Both the position numbers and the translations under genes were made by a program. Positions 10,061-19,430 of a stretch of DNA of 64,000 nucleotides are shown piece by piece. Below the pieces are notes generated by a model. The model had not been told where the DNA came from and ran no database searches. It saw only the letters and a list, made by a program, of their open reading frames with translations. This DNA comes from Fistulifera solaris (lineage: Eukaryota; Bacillariophyta; Bacillariophyceae; Naviculales; Stauroneidaceae), in assembly GCA_030295235.1 (NCBI GenBank), contig AP026133.1, positions 310,001 to 374,000 of the forward strand, written 5' to 3'. Each line of letters starts with the position of its first letter. Position 1 is the first letter of the stretch.

Positions 10061-10754
10061 CGTTGATAGGTATGAGATTGAGACAACACCAGGACCGATG
10101 CTACCGCGTTGTTGGTCTTTCACGTCGGTCACGTGGTCCTCTCTTTTAGCTCTAACAATACTCTACAAACATGCAAATTACTCCTTAGTCATTACTATCC
10201 GTCATGTTTACATTTTACATGGTAAACCTTTATTTTATTTCTACGAAGTTTATGGGGTTCATCTCCTTCATTAAGGCTTTGAAGTACCAGAGATATTATT
10301 GCCGGCATCATTTAAGTATCGCTGGCGCTCCCAAAGCCCAAAGTAACAATATTCTTCCTTATTTCTACAGACGTCGATCGTAACAAATCGGTGCTTAGCT
10401 GGTACTGGTACGGGGAGCAATCTCTAGCTGCAATTCATGGGAATTTAATTACGTCGTATTTGCAAGCAGGGTTCGGGACTGGAAGTATAGATTTTTATTA
10501 CGGAGTACTCCGTAACTACTGATACTAGAGGTATACTCCGTAACTACTAGGTATGTCGCGAGGGTCAGTCGTGAGCCTCCCTATTTGCCTGCGTCATCAC
10601 GCGTCTGCGGATAGAAGAAATTCGGCAACCGTTTTTGTTGTTCACATCGATCATTCATCGCATTCATAATTTTGGCAATTGCAAGGATCTCGGATATTTT
10701 CAGCATTAGATTGGGCAACGTAAAACTTTGTTCTTTCTTTGAATATTGTTACTG
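10061..10754. other. Gene-poor spacer with a palindromic repeat
   Basis: About 700 bp between the Hv1 stop and the rhodanese ATG. It holds the perfect 16-bp palindrome at 10499-10514 and a 15-bp direct repeat (TACTCCGTAACTACT) at 10506-10520 and 10534-10548. No coding frame was supported. Confidence 0.5.
10499..10548. repeat. TACGGAGTACTCCGTA palindrome plus partial direct repeat
   Basis: The sequence TACGGAGTACTCCGTA (10499-10514) is identical to its own reverse complement. Its right half with the next six bases is repeated at 10534-10548. The half site TACGGAGTA occurs in at least six other intergenic places in this window. It could be a protein-binding palindrome or the remnant of a short mobile repeat; function unknown. 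Confidence 0.75.
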
Positions 10755-11129
10755 ATGTCGCGCAAACCAGGCGTTGCATCGCCGGAAGAACTGAAAGCAT
10801 TCGTTGCCGACGCCGGCGATCGACTCTTGGTCGTTGATCTTCGCAACCCCGATGCTGTGGTCGAACCTGACGATCAGCCGACCTTTGATATTGCTGAATT
10901 ACCTTCCGAGTCGTCCCGACCACATGCCGTCAGTCTTCTTTGGGATCGAACTACCAACCAAATGCCGATCCCCTCGGTCCCCAAAGACACGCCCATCATC
11001 ACGCATTGCGGTGCCGGGGGGCGTGGGCAAATGGCGAAGGAATTTTTGGAAAAACACGGTTTTGTGAAGGTGATAAATGGTGGTGGTCCGAAAGATGCCG
11101 AGTGCTGGGCTGAGTTTGGAGATAAATGA
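10755..11129 (+). CDS. Rhodanese-like domain protein
   Basis: Encodes 124 residues from the ATG at 10755 (MSRKPGV). The protein is essentially one rhodanese homology domain: an N-terminal strand/helix (LLVVDLRNPDAVVEPDD) and an active-site loop THCGAGGRG containing the catalytic cysteine, followed by KEFLEKHGFVKVINGGG, the usual end of the fold. Single-domain rhodaneses carry persulfide sulfur or act as phosphatase-like modules; the six-residue loop CGAGGR after Cys fits a sulfurtransferase. No targeting peptide is apparent, so it is probably cytosolic. It lies on the same strand as the Hv1 gene but about 700 bp away. Substrate cannot be told. Confidence 0.85.
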   Translation: MSRKPGVASPEELKAFVADAGDRLLVVDLRNPDAVVEPDDQPTFDIAELPSESSRPHAVSLLWDRTTNQMPIPSVPKDTPIITHCGAGGRGQMAKEFLEKHGFVKVINGGGPKDAECWAEFGDK

Positions 11130-11898
11130 TTTTTTTAAAATGTCATATGATTGTGTCACAGATTACGGGGCATTGTAAATAATATACGGAGTCAAACCTA
11201 TAACGAATGAACTATTGTGAAACGTTTAAGCACTGCAAACTATTAGATGGTTGGTTGTCGAAAGAGGTGACATGTCCCGTTATCTATTACGGAGTACTTC
11301 TGAAGTGCGAGACTAACGGCGTCGTTTCGAAAGCCAAAGAAAAGATGGTCAAAGCTAAACGACGCCTCAAGGGAAAAAATAAAGTTATGACGAAAATCCT
11401 CAGCCTTTATGGCATTTCTTCAGTTTAAAAATTGGCATCACCTTAGCTATAGAGAGTGGAGACCAACGTCCAACGTGGGATGATTTCAGTCACTCGCGAT
11501 TGTTCGGACTGTAAATTCAAACGTGGAAGTTGATTTCTTTAGCTATTAGTCAACAGTAGTCTTGTATCACGAAACGACTTATCACTTATCACATAGGTTG
11601 GAGTGTAAAAGGCTTCGCGGTTCGTTCTACGAACGGAAAGTTCTGGTTCTGGACTTGGATGACAGCAGCAGCGAACGGGCGGGACTGTCCATTTTCGTCC
11701 GCATCCATCAATTCAAGAACGCTTCCGTCTTCCGTGATTTCTCGATGTCAGCTCTCAACGCTCGCTCAACTCACTTCTCGTCACACATAAAGTCTCGATT
11801 GTTCTGTGACCTCGTCGCAAAGTTCTGTTGCCTTGATTACCAGGTACTTTGAATCAAACGACTCTGTTCATCATTTCTGTCGCCTTCGCTGAATCAAA
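11130..11898. other. Intergenic stretch, no supported gene
   Basis: About 770 bp between the rhodanese and RING genes. It contains small open frames (11207-11428 and 11562-11852) with no recognisable domain, and one TACGGAGTA site at 11288-11296 inside the first of these. They are treated as chance frames. The region must hold the promoter of the RING gene. Confidence 0.4.
11288..11296 (+). repeat. TACGGAGTA motif
   Basis: One copy of the 9-mer also found as the palindrome at 10499-10514. Confidence 0.6.
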
Positions 11899-12417
11899 AT
11901 GGATACGATGGAAAGGATCGCGTGGGGTCATCGTGACAACCGAAGTCAGATGTTTGAGAACCCATCATCGAGTGCCTTTGATGTCTACGATCGAATCGAA
12001 GGAAAGTCTTGCGAAACAACATTTAGCAAGAATCTGGTCAGGATTACCGTCGGACCGTGGGTGCTTGTGGTTGCTCTGCTTCTTGCCGCGTTGTGTATTC
12101 TGTACAATGTGATTTTCTGGTACAAATTCTTATCAGCGTGGAATTCTATTTCGCGAGCTCGTCGCATGGATATCTCGATCGTGAGACATCGACGAAGACA
12201 GAGCTACCGTAACTTGATACAGTCACACGTACATGTTGATAACATGTCGGAGCATATGTCGTGTCCCATCTGTATGAACGATTTCTTTGAACAAGAATTG
12301 GTCACTTCTTGCGACGACGGTTGTGGGTCATGGTATCATCGACATTGTTTGATTCGATGGCTGGATCAATCCGATAACTGTCCGTGCTGCAGGAAGGACA
12401 TGCTGACTCCCTCATAA
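11899..12417 (+). CDS. Membrane-anchored RING-H2 finger protein (probable E3 ubiquitin ligase)
   Basis: Encodes 172 residues. One transmembrane helix lies at about 52-75 (GPWVLVVALLLAALCILYNVI), followed by a basic patch (RARRMDISIVRHRRRQ). The C-terminal RING has C122-x2-C125, C138/C142, H147-x2-C150 and C161-x2-C164, with WYHRHCLIRWLDQSDNCPCC typical of RING-H2 domains. Such small ATL-like proteins recruit E2 enzymes to membranes. The order and spacing of the zinc ligands match active RING-H2 domains, although C138/C142 add a second possible ligand. Target and membrane are unknown. It is convergent with the PRPP synthetase gene, 162 bp apart. Confidence 0.85.
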   Translation: MDTMERIAWGHRDNRSQMFENPSSSAFDVYDRIEGKSCETTFSKNLVRITVGPWVLVVALLLAALCILYNVIFWYKFLSAWNSISRARRMDISIVRHRRRQSYRNLIQSHVHVDNMSEHMSCPICMNDFFEQELVTSCDDGCGSWYHRHCLIRWLDQSDNCPCCRKDMLTPS

Positions 12418-12579
12418 AAAAAGCTGGGCCTCCACCATTATATCCTTTTTGGGCATGAAACGGTAGGGAGAGGCCGTTTAGTCTTTGATTTGTTCCTCCA
12501 CCGGTTTTTTTCAAACACTCTTGTACATATATCCATAAATACAACTCATAATTATTATACTTACTGTTTACTTTTGCAC

Positions 12580-14125
12580 TTAAGCGTCGTAACGCTCGAG
12601 CGGTTCGAGACTGAGGATGCTGCTAATCGATTGATTGTGCAGTGATCGAGCGATGGCTTCCGCCAGTAGAGGAGCGACGTTCAATACTCGGATCTTGGGA
12701 GGTAGTTGTCGGTCTGTTGTGATCGAGTTGCTGACGAGTAAGAATTCCAGCTCATCGAGTTCTTGTAGTCGCTCGGGAGCATCGTTTACGTTCGGTGGCC
12801 CAAATACCGCATGTGTTGCCCACGCGTAGATAGATTCTGCGCCGTGCTGCTTCAAACCCTCGATATTGCTCACCATAGTTGTGCCAGTATTCACAATATC
12901 ATCCACAAGTATACATTTGCGACCGGCAACATTCCCTACTAATTTGGCTTCGTACTGACTCGATCCGGGTGCCATTTTTGATTTTGTTAAGACGGCCAAA
13001 TCCACATTTTGCCCCGAGAGGCGCTGCAAAACGGTGCGAAATTGAGAAGCACGAGCGACTTGTCCCTCATGTGCCGCTACGACTGTGATTGGGGGATAAT
13101 TCTCACCGACCCGGGGCATGAGTTCCTCGTGAAAATAGGCAGCCGCAACCGGCGCGGGCATGAGATGCTCGACTGGGCAAGTCGGCGAAAAAAAATCCTT
13201 GTAGGCTGTCGGCGTGCAAATCGAGGCAGATCACCCGGTCAACTCCCATCTCTTCTAGCATAAGCGCAATATCCGCAGCGGCAATCGGTTCTCGACGACG
13301 AAAATGTTTCTGATCTTGTCTGGAATATCCGTAGTAAGGGATGACAGCTGTCACTTTTTTGGCACTGGCGCGTCGAAGCGTAGGAATCATGAGCAGGAGT
13401 TCCATCAACGCATCCGCCGATGTGGTAGAATTGACTATATAGACGTGTTTCCCACGAACCGATTCTTGTATTTGAATGTTGACTTCTCCGTCGATGAACT
13501 TTCCTGTGTGCATCTGGTTGACGGGGACTCCCAAAAGATGCGCAATGTCGCCACCGACATCGACTGAGGAGGACCCCGCCAAAATGATGAACCGGTCGGC
13601 CATGTCCGTCTGTAGTTCCGACGTTTTGTAAAAGTACATTTTTTGTGTTGTGACCATGGGGTGATCATGAGTTTGGAGGCTTTGTACTCGATCTTTGGCT
13701 TGAGCGGCGACGTCCTGCATGCTGGTTGCCAGTGCCTGTTGTTCTCTGAAGGCGATATCATGTGCATGATCTAATGCACGAATCGATTTCTGAAGATTCG
13801 TGGTCTCATTTTCGTCCCGAGTCGGTGGTATCCTGGATTGTAATGAAATTTTATCCAACGGAACTTCCTGATCAGCTAAGAACATCGGATCGCTCGAACT
13901 ACCAAACGAGGGAAGATCACTCTCTCCTTCTTCACAAAATACTTCATTTTGTCGCTGAATTTGTAAAGCTATTGATACCCCAGTAACTCCCAGGCATAGG
14001 ATAAAAGGGGCAGAAAATTGAGTGTTGTGATGAAAATTGCGACGTGAAGCCGATGAAAGATTCCGAGAAAATACCGTCGATATCTTGTGAAGACCATTCA
14101 TCTTAGAGAATGCTGAAAATGGCAT
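12580..14125 (-). CDS. PRPS: Ribose-phosphate pyrophosphokinase (PRPP synthetase), N-terminally extended, one frame break
   Basis: Starts at the ATG at 14125. The frame changes at an A8 run on the plus strand (13188-13195); one base less joins the parts as [19 protein letters not shown], matching the conserved PRPS segment after the catalytic flexible loop, so an assembly error is near certain. The first ~165 residues are an extension with a mitochondrial-type presequence ([19 protein letters not shown]) and a hydrophobic stretch ([16 protein letters not shown]). The enzyme core starts at [13 protein letters not shown] and includes the loop [18 protein letters not shown] and the PRPP-binding motif [14 protein letters not shown]. 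It makes PRPP from ribose 5-phosphate and ATP for nucleotide, His and Trp synthesis. The leader suggests mitochondria, possibly inner-membrane anchored. Confidence 0.92.
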
Positions 14126-14722
14126 GCCCGCTTCTATAAAGGGTCGAAATTACACTAGCCGATGAGTTCAGCAATGCATGCAGTCCTTGTGGAAATCTTT
14201 GAAAACTACTGTGCAAGTAAAGCAATCAACAAAAAAACGAGATCGTCGCCAGCGCCGGAAGCCGGAAGGATCTGTGTCTGTCCGGCGTCCAATGTCAGTT
14301 TTGCACTTCTCCCACTGACCGTGTAGAGCCTCGTAGTCGATCTACGTGCGGGGGGAGCGGATGGTCGAGAATGGGCGACTTGCCCGTCCTTCTGCATGTG
14401 TTACTAAAATTCATCCTCGTCGGTGGTCCAGGTTCAAAACGTACTGAAAGCGTCTCTCCATACATCCGCCTTACGGAATGATGGATGTGATACAGGATCT
14501 TGGCGGCAGCATGATGATTCCACAAGGAACCGTCGCTTTGCCATTAGTCTGAGCGACTATTTGGGTCCTTGGGGGTTGCATTACACGGCCGAATCCATCA
14601 TTTTCATAGAAAAAGGAAAGTGTCACCCTCTTTGGCAGATTTGCGCATTAGTATCTGAAAAGCAACCGGTGCTGAGCGAATACAAAAGCAACTATTTTCT
14701 CATTGTTTGAAATTTGTAAGAA
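14126..14722. other. Bidirectional promoter region
   Basis: About 600 bp between the divergent starts of the PRPP synthetase and the NTF2/RRM gene. Short open frames here match nothing recognisable. Confidence 0.4.
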
Positions 14723-16129
14723 ATGAGCGGCAGCGGTTCCTCGACTCCCCGTGGTACGGAGACGCCTCCTCCGACGAGTGAAGGACCTTCTCCGCTGATT
14801 GTGGGAACTCGTTTTGTGAAGCAGTACTACAAAGTCCTTTCGACGACTCCCGATCAGATTGTTCGTTTTTACCAGCCATCGTCTTACCTCTCGCAAGGTG
14901 TCGGATCGCAGCAGACGGAACCGGCGGTTTTTGATAAGGAGAATGTGGCTCAGCTGAAGGATCGCTTTTACTTGGCAGGAGGTGAAGAAGGATGCCCGCT
15001 GCGCTTTGAGTTTGAGCACGGTGCGATTGATGCTCAACTTTCGGTGAACGGGGGAGTTTTGCTCGTGGTCACGGGGCATCTGGTTTACATGTCCTCTGAT
15101 GATGATGAAGATGGCGAAGAAGAAGATGTTTCTTTGGAGCGTCGTAAGGCTTTCGTTCACACCTTTTTTCTCGGGAGTTTAGTAGCGGGCAACAAACGAA
15201 GCTACTACGTTCACAATGATGTGCTTCGTTTCTTGCACGAAGATGTGGAGAAACCGAGCACGAGAATCGAGGAATCTAGCAAAGAAAAGGCTACAACGAT
15301 CGGTACAGAACCAGTTGAGGAATTAGTTTCGTCTGCTGAACCCGCGCTAGTTGTTGAACCAGAGGTTGTTGAGGAAGCTCCGGGCGGTGGAGTTGAGGAG
15401 TCGAAAGAGGTGCTAGCGGAGGAAGAAACAACGCCCGTCGCTCCTGTAGCAACTCAGAATTTGGAAATCGTTACTACTTTGGAAACGAAACCCACCAAAC
15501 CAGTTGTTCCAGGCTCGTGGGCGAGCATGGTGGCTCGAAGTGGTACGAGTGGCGGGAGCTCATCGTCTGGACCAAGCACTCCTGTTCGCCCATCTACTGG
15601 AGCACCAAAAGCTTCGGCAACAACAAAACCGAAGAGTTCAGTACCTGCAAAGGCTGCTCCGGAGGAAGTAGCTGGGAAAAGCGCAGGTGTACCGCGTGGA
15701 GGGAAACGCGATCCTGACTTTACCTTGGTCATTAAGAACATATCGGACGATGTGACGGAAGCCGATGTCTTGGATATGTTTGAATCGTTCGCTACGAAGA
15801 CTGAAGCAAAGATTGTAGGAACGACTGTCTCGGCGCACAAGGGCATTGCATTTGTTGATTTCAGTTCCGCTGCACCCGTGTTGGCCGCGGTGGTGCAGCA
15901 TGGAACCACGCCGTTAAAGATGAAAGGTCGTGAGCTAGATATTTATCAAAAAGCGGTAGAACAGAAAGGACGTGGGGGAAGTAAAGGCCGAGGTAGCAAC
16001 AAGGGAAATCCGAGCAACGGTAGTGCATCTCGTGGTGGTGGACGGCAACAAAAAGGTCGTGGTGACCGCGCTGGAGGACGCGCCGAGCGTGGAGGAGGTA
16101 AAGCTGGCGGTCGAAGCAGTGAACGATAG
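14723..16129 (+). CDS. G3BP-like RNA-binding protein (NTF2-like + RRM + RGG)
   Basis: Encodes 468 residues in one frame. Residues about 23-170 form an NTF2-like domain (LIVGTRFVKQYYKVLSTTPD ... AFVHTFFLGSLVAGNKRSYY). A long acidic and Ser/Thr/Pro-rich linker follows, then an RRM at about 332-411 (DFTLVIKNISDDVTEADVL, then KGIAFVDFSS), and a C-terminal tail rich in RGG/GRG. This architecture is that of Ras-GAP SH3-binding proteins (G3BP/Bre5), which nucleate stress granules and in yeast pair with the Ubp3 deubiquitinase. The NTF2 part would dimerise and the RRM/RGG part would bind RNA. Start codon follows a purine-rich context and gives a complete NTF2 domain. Confidence 0.88.
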   Translation: MSGSGSSTPRGTETPPPTSEGPSPLIVGTRFVKQYYKVLSTTPDQIVRFYQPSSYLSQGVGSQQTEPAVFDKENVAQLKDRFYLAGGEEGCPLRFEFEHGAIDAQLSVNGGVLLVVTGHLVYMSSDDDEDGEEEDVSLERRKAFVHTFFLGSLVAGNKRSYYVHNDVLRFLHEDVEKPSTRIEESSKEKATTIGTEPVEELVSSAEPALVVEPEVVEEAPGGGVEESKEVLAEEETTPVAPVATQNLEIVTTLETKPTKPVVPGSWASMVARSGTSGGSSSSGPSTPVRPSTGAPKASATTKPKSSVPAKAAPEEVAGKSAGVPRGGKRDPDFTLVIKNISDDVTEADVLDMFESFATKTEAKIVGTTVSAHKGIAFVDFSSAAPVLAAVVQHGTTPLKMKGRELDIYQKAVEQKGRGGSKGRGSNKGNPSNGSASRGGGRQQKGRGDRAGGRAERGGGKAGGRSSER

Positions 16130-16668
16130 ACTATTTTCAAAACTGCAATTTAGAGAGAAAGTTCAAATAAGACGATTTTCCATGCGGGGTATCATTATTG
16201 ATTTCGAACGGAGGTGCAATCAACGAAGCTTGTAGTTTTAGCGTCTATATTGACTAAGGGTAAAAATATCCATATGCTGCAATCCTTCACCTATAGGCCG
16301 TCAACGCGACTTTCAGCAAATACTAAATCGCAATTGTCCAGAACTTCGTTAGCAGGATGCGGCATCATTTGCAATCGCACAAAGTCCTGGTCACGAATGA
16401 TGAGTCACGGGTCATCAGGAACGCGTTCGCGCTTCGCGACCGCCGCGCACAACTATCTTCGCAATCGTGACGTATTTATGACGTGTTGTTGAATGATCGG
16501 CAGGCAAAGGTCGCTTACACTTTGATCTAGAGTGGATCCAAGATGCAGGAAAATCTTGAAAAGCGAAGGTGCACACACCGAACGAACTGCATGGAATGCT
16601 CGATTCTGCAATTGCAATTGTGTCGTTTGCTATTTGTCATTATAAACTCGCTAAAGAGTAATTCACAA
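16130..16668. other. Intergenic stretch
   Basis: About 540 bp between the G3BP-like gene and the carbamate kinase ATG. The carbamate kinase frame is open upstream to 16543, but that part lacks a better start. Nothing else is recognised. Confidence 0.4.
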
Positions 16669-17904
16669 ATGTTTCGTCTCGCCGTCAAGAGTTTCAATAG
16701 CGTATCAACTCGCCGAGCTTACAGTTCTACCAGCGCGGTGTCCGACCGTATTGTGATTGCTGTAGGAGGAAATGCACTGCAACGACGAGGGGAGCGTTTG
16801 ACCATCGAAAACATGCTCAAAGCGGCTGCCGACATGGCCCCGACCATCGCCAAGCTAGCTTCCGAGCACGAAGTAGTTCTAACACACGGTAACGGTCCCC
16901 AAGTCGGTGAATTGGCTTTAGAACGTTCCGCGGCAACCTTTGATGTGCTGGGCGCTGAGTCATGTGGGCAAATTGGCTACGTGCTGGCGCAAGCTATGGC
17001 GAGCGTAGGATTGACGGCCGCTCCGATCATCACTCAGGTTGTTATTGACCCCAGCAGTCCTGCCTTCCGAAACCCGTAAGTGCGAGATACTTTCTCGATA
17101 TCATAGGCTTCATTTTTCAACCCACATTTCTGACACGACGGTCGTTTCCCTTCGCAGGACAAAATTTGTCGGTCCTGTCTATGGTCCTAAAGAAGCTCAT
17201 GCTTTAGCTGAGAGTTTAGGATGGACGGTTAAGCCAGATGGAGAGTACTTTCGCCGTGTCGTGCCGTCTCCCGAACCATTGGAAATTTTACAGGTCGACG
17301 CCGTGAAAGCCTTATTGCATCACTGTCCCTCCGTACTACCCATTGCTTGTGGTGGTGGCGGAGTTCCCGTCATGCGTATTCCTAGTCGTCCCGAAACATT
17401 GCAGGGAGTAGAAGCTGTGATCGATAAGGACGCCTGCGGTAGCCGGTTGGCAGTGGCACTGGAAGCCGATGCCTTTATCATTCTGACCGATGGCGGTGGT
17501 ATTTGGCAAGATTTCGGCAAGCCGACCGCACAGGAAATGGAGACGGTATCGCCAGAATATCTTTTGGGAACAAAAGCTGGAAAGAACTTTCCCGGATCGG
17601 TAAGTGCTATTTGCAGGTTTCTTGTCTCTGTTCAGTCAAATATGTAGCGCTCAATCAAAGCCTTCCCTAAAAGATGGGACCCAAGATTCAGGCAGCCATT
17701 TCATTCGTCGAGAACGGCAAGCCGGGATGCTATGCTGCAATTGGAGATCTAAAAGACGCTGCTAAGATTCTTACTCGAGAGGAGGGTACAATTATCCGAA
17801 AAGATGTGGTCGGTAAGGGTGTCGTGTGGAGAGACCGTGTCAAAAGTGCCGAAGAGGAAAACAAACCACCCAAAATTGCCAAGGATCCTCCCAAATACGG
17901 ATAA
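16669..17904 (+). CDS. arcC: Carbamate kinase, mitochondrial-type leader
   Basis: Three exons, 16669-17075, 17158-17599 and 17674-17904, with introns of 82 nt (donor GTAAGT, acceptor TTCGCAG) and 74 nt (donor GTAAGT, acceptor AAAAG), give 359 residues. The first ~22 residues (MFRLAVKSFNSVSTRRAYSS) are a mitochondrial-type presequence rich in Arg/Ser with no acids. The kinase body follows: VIAVGGNALQRRGE, THGNGPQVGELAL, the substrate loop around FVGPVY, ACGGGGVPV, VIDKDACGSRLA and ILTDGG, all typical of the amino-acid-kinase fold of ArcC. The enzyme interconverts carbamoyl phosphate plus ADP with carbamate plus ATP. In a diatom it would sit beside the mitochondrial carbamoyl-phosphate synthase and urea cycle. 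Junctions keep the conserved motifs in frame. Confidence 0.93.
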
Positions 17905-18352
17905 AAATCGACTCAATGACCGTTGTCCGCTTTTTTCTGCCCTTGAAATCCAAACATAGGATTCTTTAGCGTGGAATGGTTTGTGAATAGACTATCGATT
18001 AGGTTCTGCCGTGCTTTCCGTCTCGGTTTATCTATACCTAAAAACTTATTTCACATAAAGTTCGATGCATTATTGTATTGCTTTAGGGGGTATCTAGAGA
18101 GAGAAGATAAAGAGCGTCTTGTTGTTTGCCCTTTAGATAAGGCATGCGGCTCATCCTCATTAAGTGCAGTGCGGGTCAGACATGCTCGTATTAACAAGAA
18201 AATGTCCTTGCATGACGTAACCACCCCGTCACCATGAACATGAACACAATAGTACCGCTCTCATTGCATCACTACCAGGTATAAACGTGCGAATTTTAAT
18301 CTTTTCTTTCTAATCGCAACGTTTGTTTGTGCGTAGAGGGATTCAGATAATT
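17905..18352. other. Intergenic stretch
   Basis: About 450 bp between carbamate kinase and the next plus-strand gene. AT-rich near the end, no supported feature. Confidence 0.4.
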
Positions 18353-19063
18353 ATGTTTTTGTCAAGGAAAGCGGGTTTCGCTGTGGCGGGGGCCGCAGCA
18401 CTCGGGACGGTATGTGAGATGTTGAGTCTGTTTGTCTCAATCGTTGGCTTATTGTTTCCTTTCCACACTCTCACCTTCGCCAATTAAAAAGTGCGTGTAT
18501 CTTTATCTTCAATCGGGAAAGAAAGAAAGTGACATGCCGTCAAATGAAGGAAGCGGGGCACACGGAAAAACAAACGGCTCTGCAAACACTGAGGTCTCGA
18601 GCACAACGGGAGCGACCACAGCTGAGCGTGAAACATCCGAAAATGTGAAGATGGAGAACGTTCCAGCAGTGACAACGTCTCATGCAACCACGTCATCGGA
18701 TTCAGTTGTTACAGCACTTCCGAGCACGAGTCTTGCGGAAAGTATTCCGACAGAAACACGAAAAAGTATGCCGATCGATGATTTAAGTGATAGTTGGGAG
18801 AAAGTAGTCAATAAAGGAAGCAATGAGTCGACACAAAATACCAAACCGCAGTCACTGTATCCTACTGTGGAATTGGCAGAATCTTACGACACGATGGACG
18901 AAGAAAATATCAATTTTCAAACGGATGCCGCCGCCGTCGCTAAAATGAGAAGTGCGGCAGCGAAAAGAAGAAGAACAAGAAAACAACTACCGCGGCTGAA
19001 GTAGCAAAGAAAGAAATGCAATCGGCCCCCGCTGCCGCCAAGAAAAAGAAGAAAAAAGATTAG
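18353..19063 (+). CDS. Small membrane-anchored Ser/Thr-rich protein with Lys-rich tail (hypothetical)
   Basis: Exon 1 at 18353-18409 encodes MFLSRKAGFAVAGAAALGT; an 82-nt intron (18410-18491, donor GTATGT) leads to exon 2 starting CVYLYLQSGKKES. Together they form one N-terminal membrane helix. The rest is a soluble Ser/Thr-rich stretch, then LSDSWEKVVNKG and a mixed-charge C-terminus. The frame as written ends at 19004, but one extra A in the run at 18963-18966 would continue to a TAG at 19061-19063, giving an Ala/Lys-rich tail ending in six lysines and Asp; the regular codon pattern of that tail favours it. No family is recognised. A single-pass anchor with a cytosolic basic tail is the visible architecture. 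Confidence 0.6.
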
Positions 19064-19430
19064 ATAAATGGAAGTGATACTATCCTTGTAAGATGCTTGC
19101 CATCTTCTTGAATCCTTTCCGCCACTTCGCACTTTGCGCATCGTTTAGCTAGAAAGAGCTATCATCTTGGCGCATTCCTTTTGCATGAAAAGGTTCTTGT
19201 TAAGGGAAGGGCTTTTATAACCTTAGCTAGATGTCTTGATTTGTTGGCCTTCGTGTTGTGTGAAGACAAGTAGTGCCGGTAAGATATTTTCACAACGTCG
19301 CACCTATTGCACCATTTGTCATTTACTCCGTATCATTCAAGCAAAATGGCGGAATGGCGTATCGAATAACAACAAACAATTTAAGAAAATTGAAAGAAGT
19401 AGCCTGTACACGGTCTTCATTTCAGTTTAA
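19064..19430. other. Intergenic stretch with one TACTCCGTA site
   Basis: About 370 bp upstream of the TilS gene; the 9-mer TACTCCGTA is at 19324-19332, about 100 bp before the TilS ATG. Nothing else recognised. Confidence 0.4.
19324..19332 (-). repeat. TACGGAGTA motif (reverse)
   Basis: Copy of the dispersed 9-mer, here upstream of TilS. Confidence 0.6.

Noticed and set aside
11207-11852. Two small plus-strand frames (73 and 96 codons) between the rhodanese and RING genes
   Set aside because: No domain, no codon pattern and one contains a TACGGAGTA motif; more likely chance frames in a spacer.
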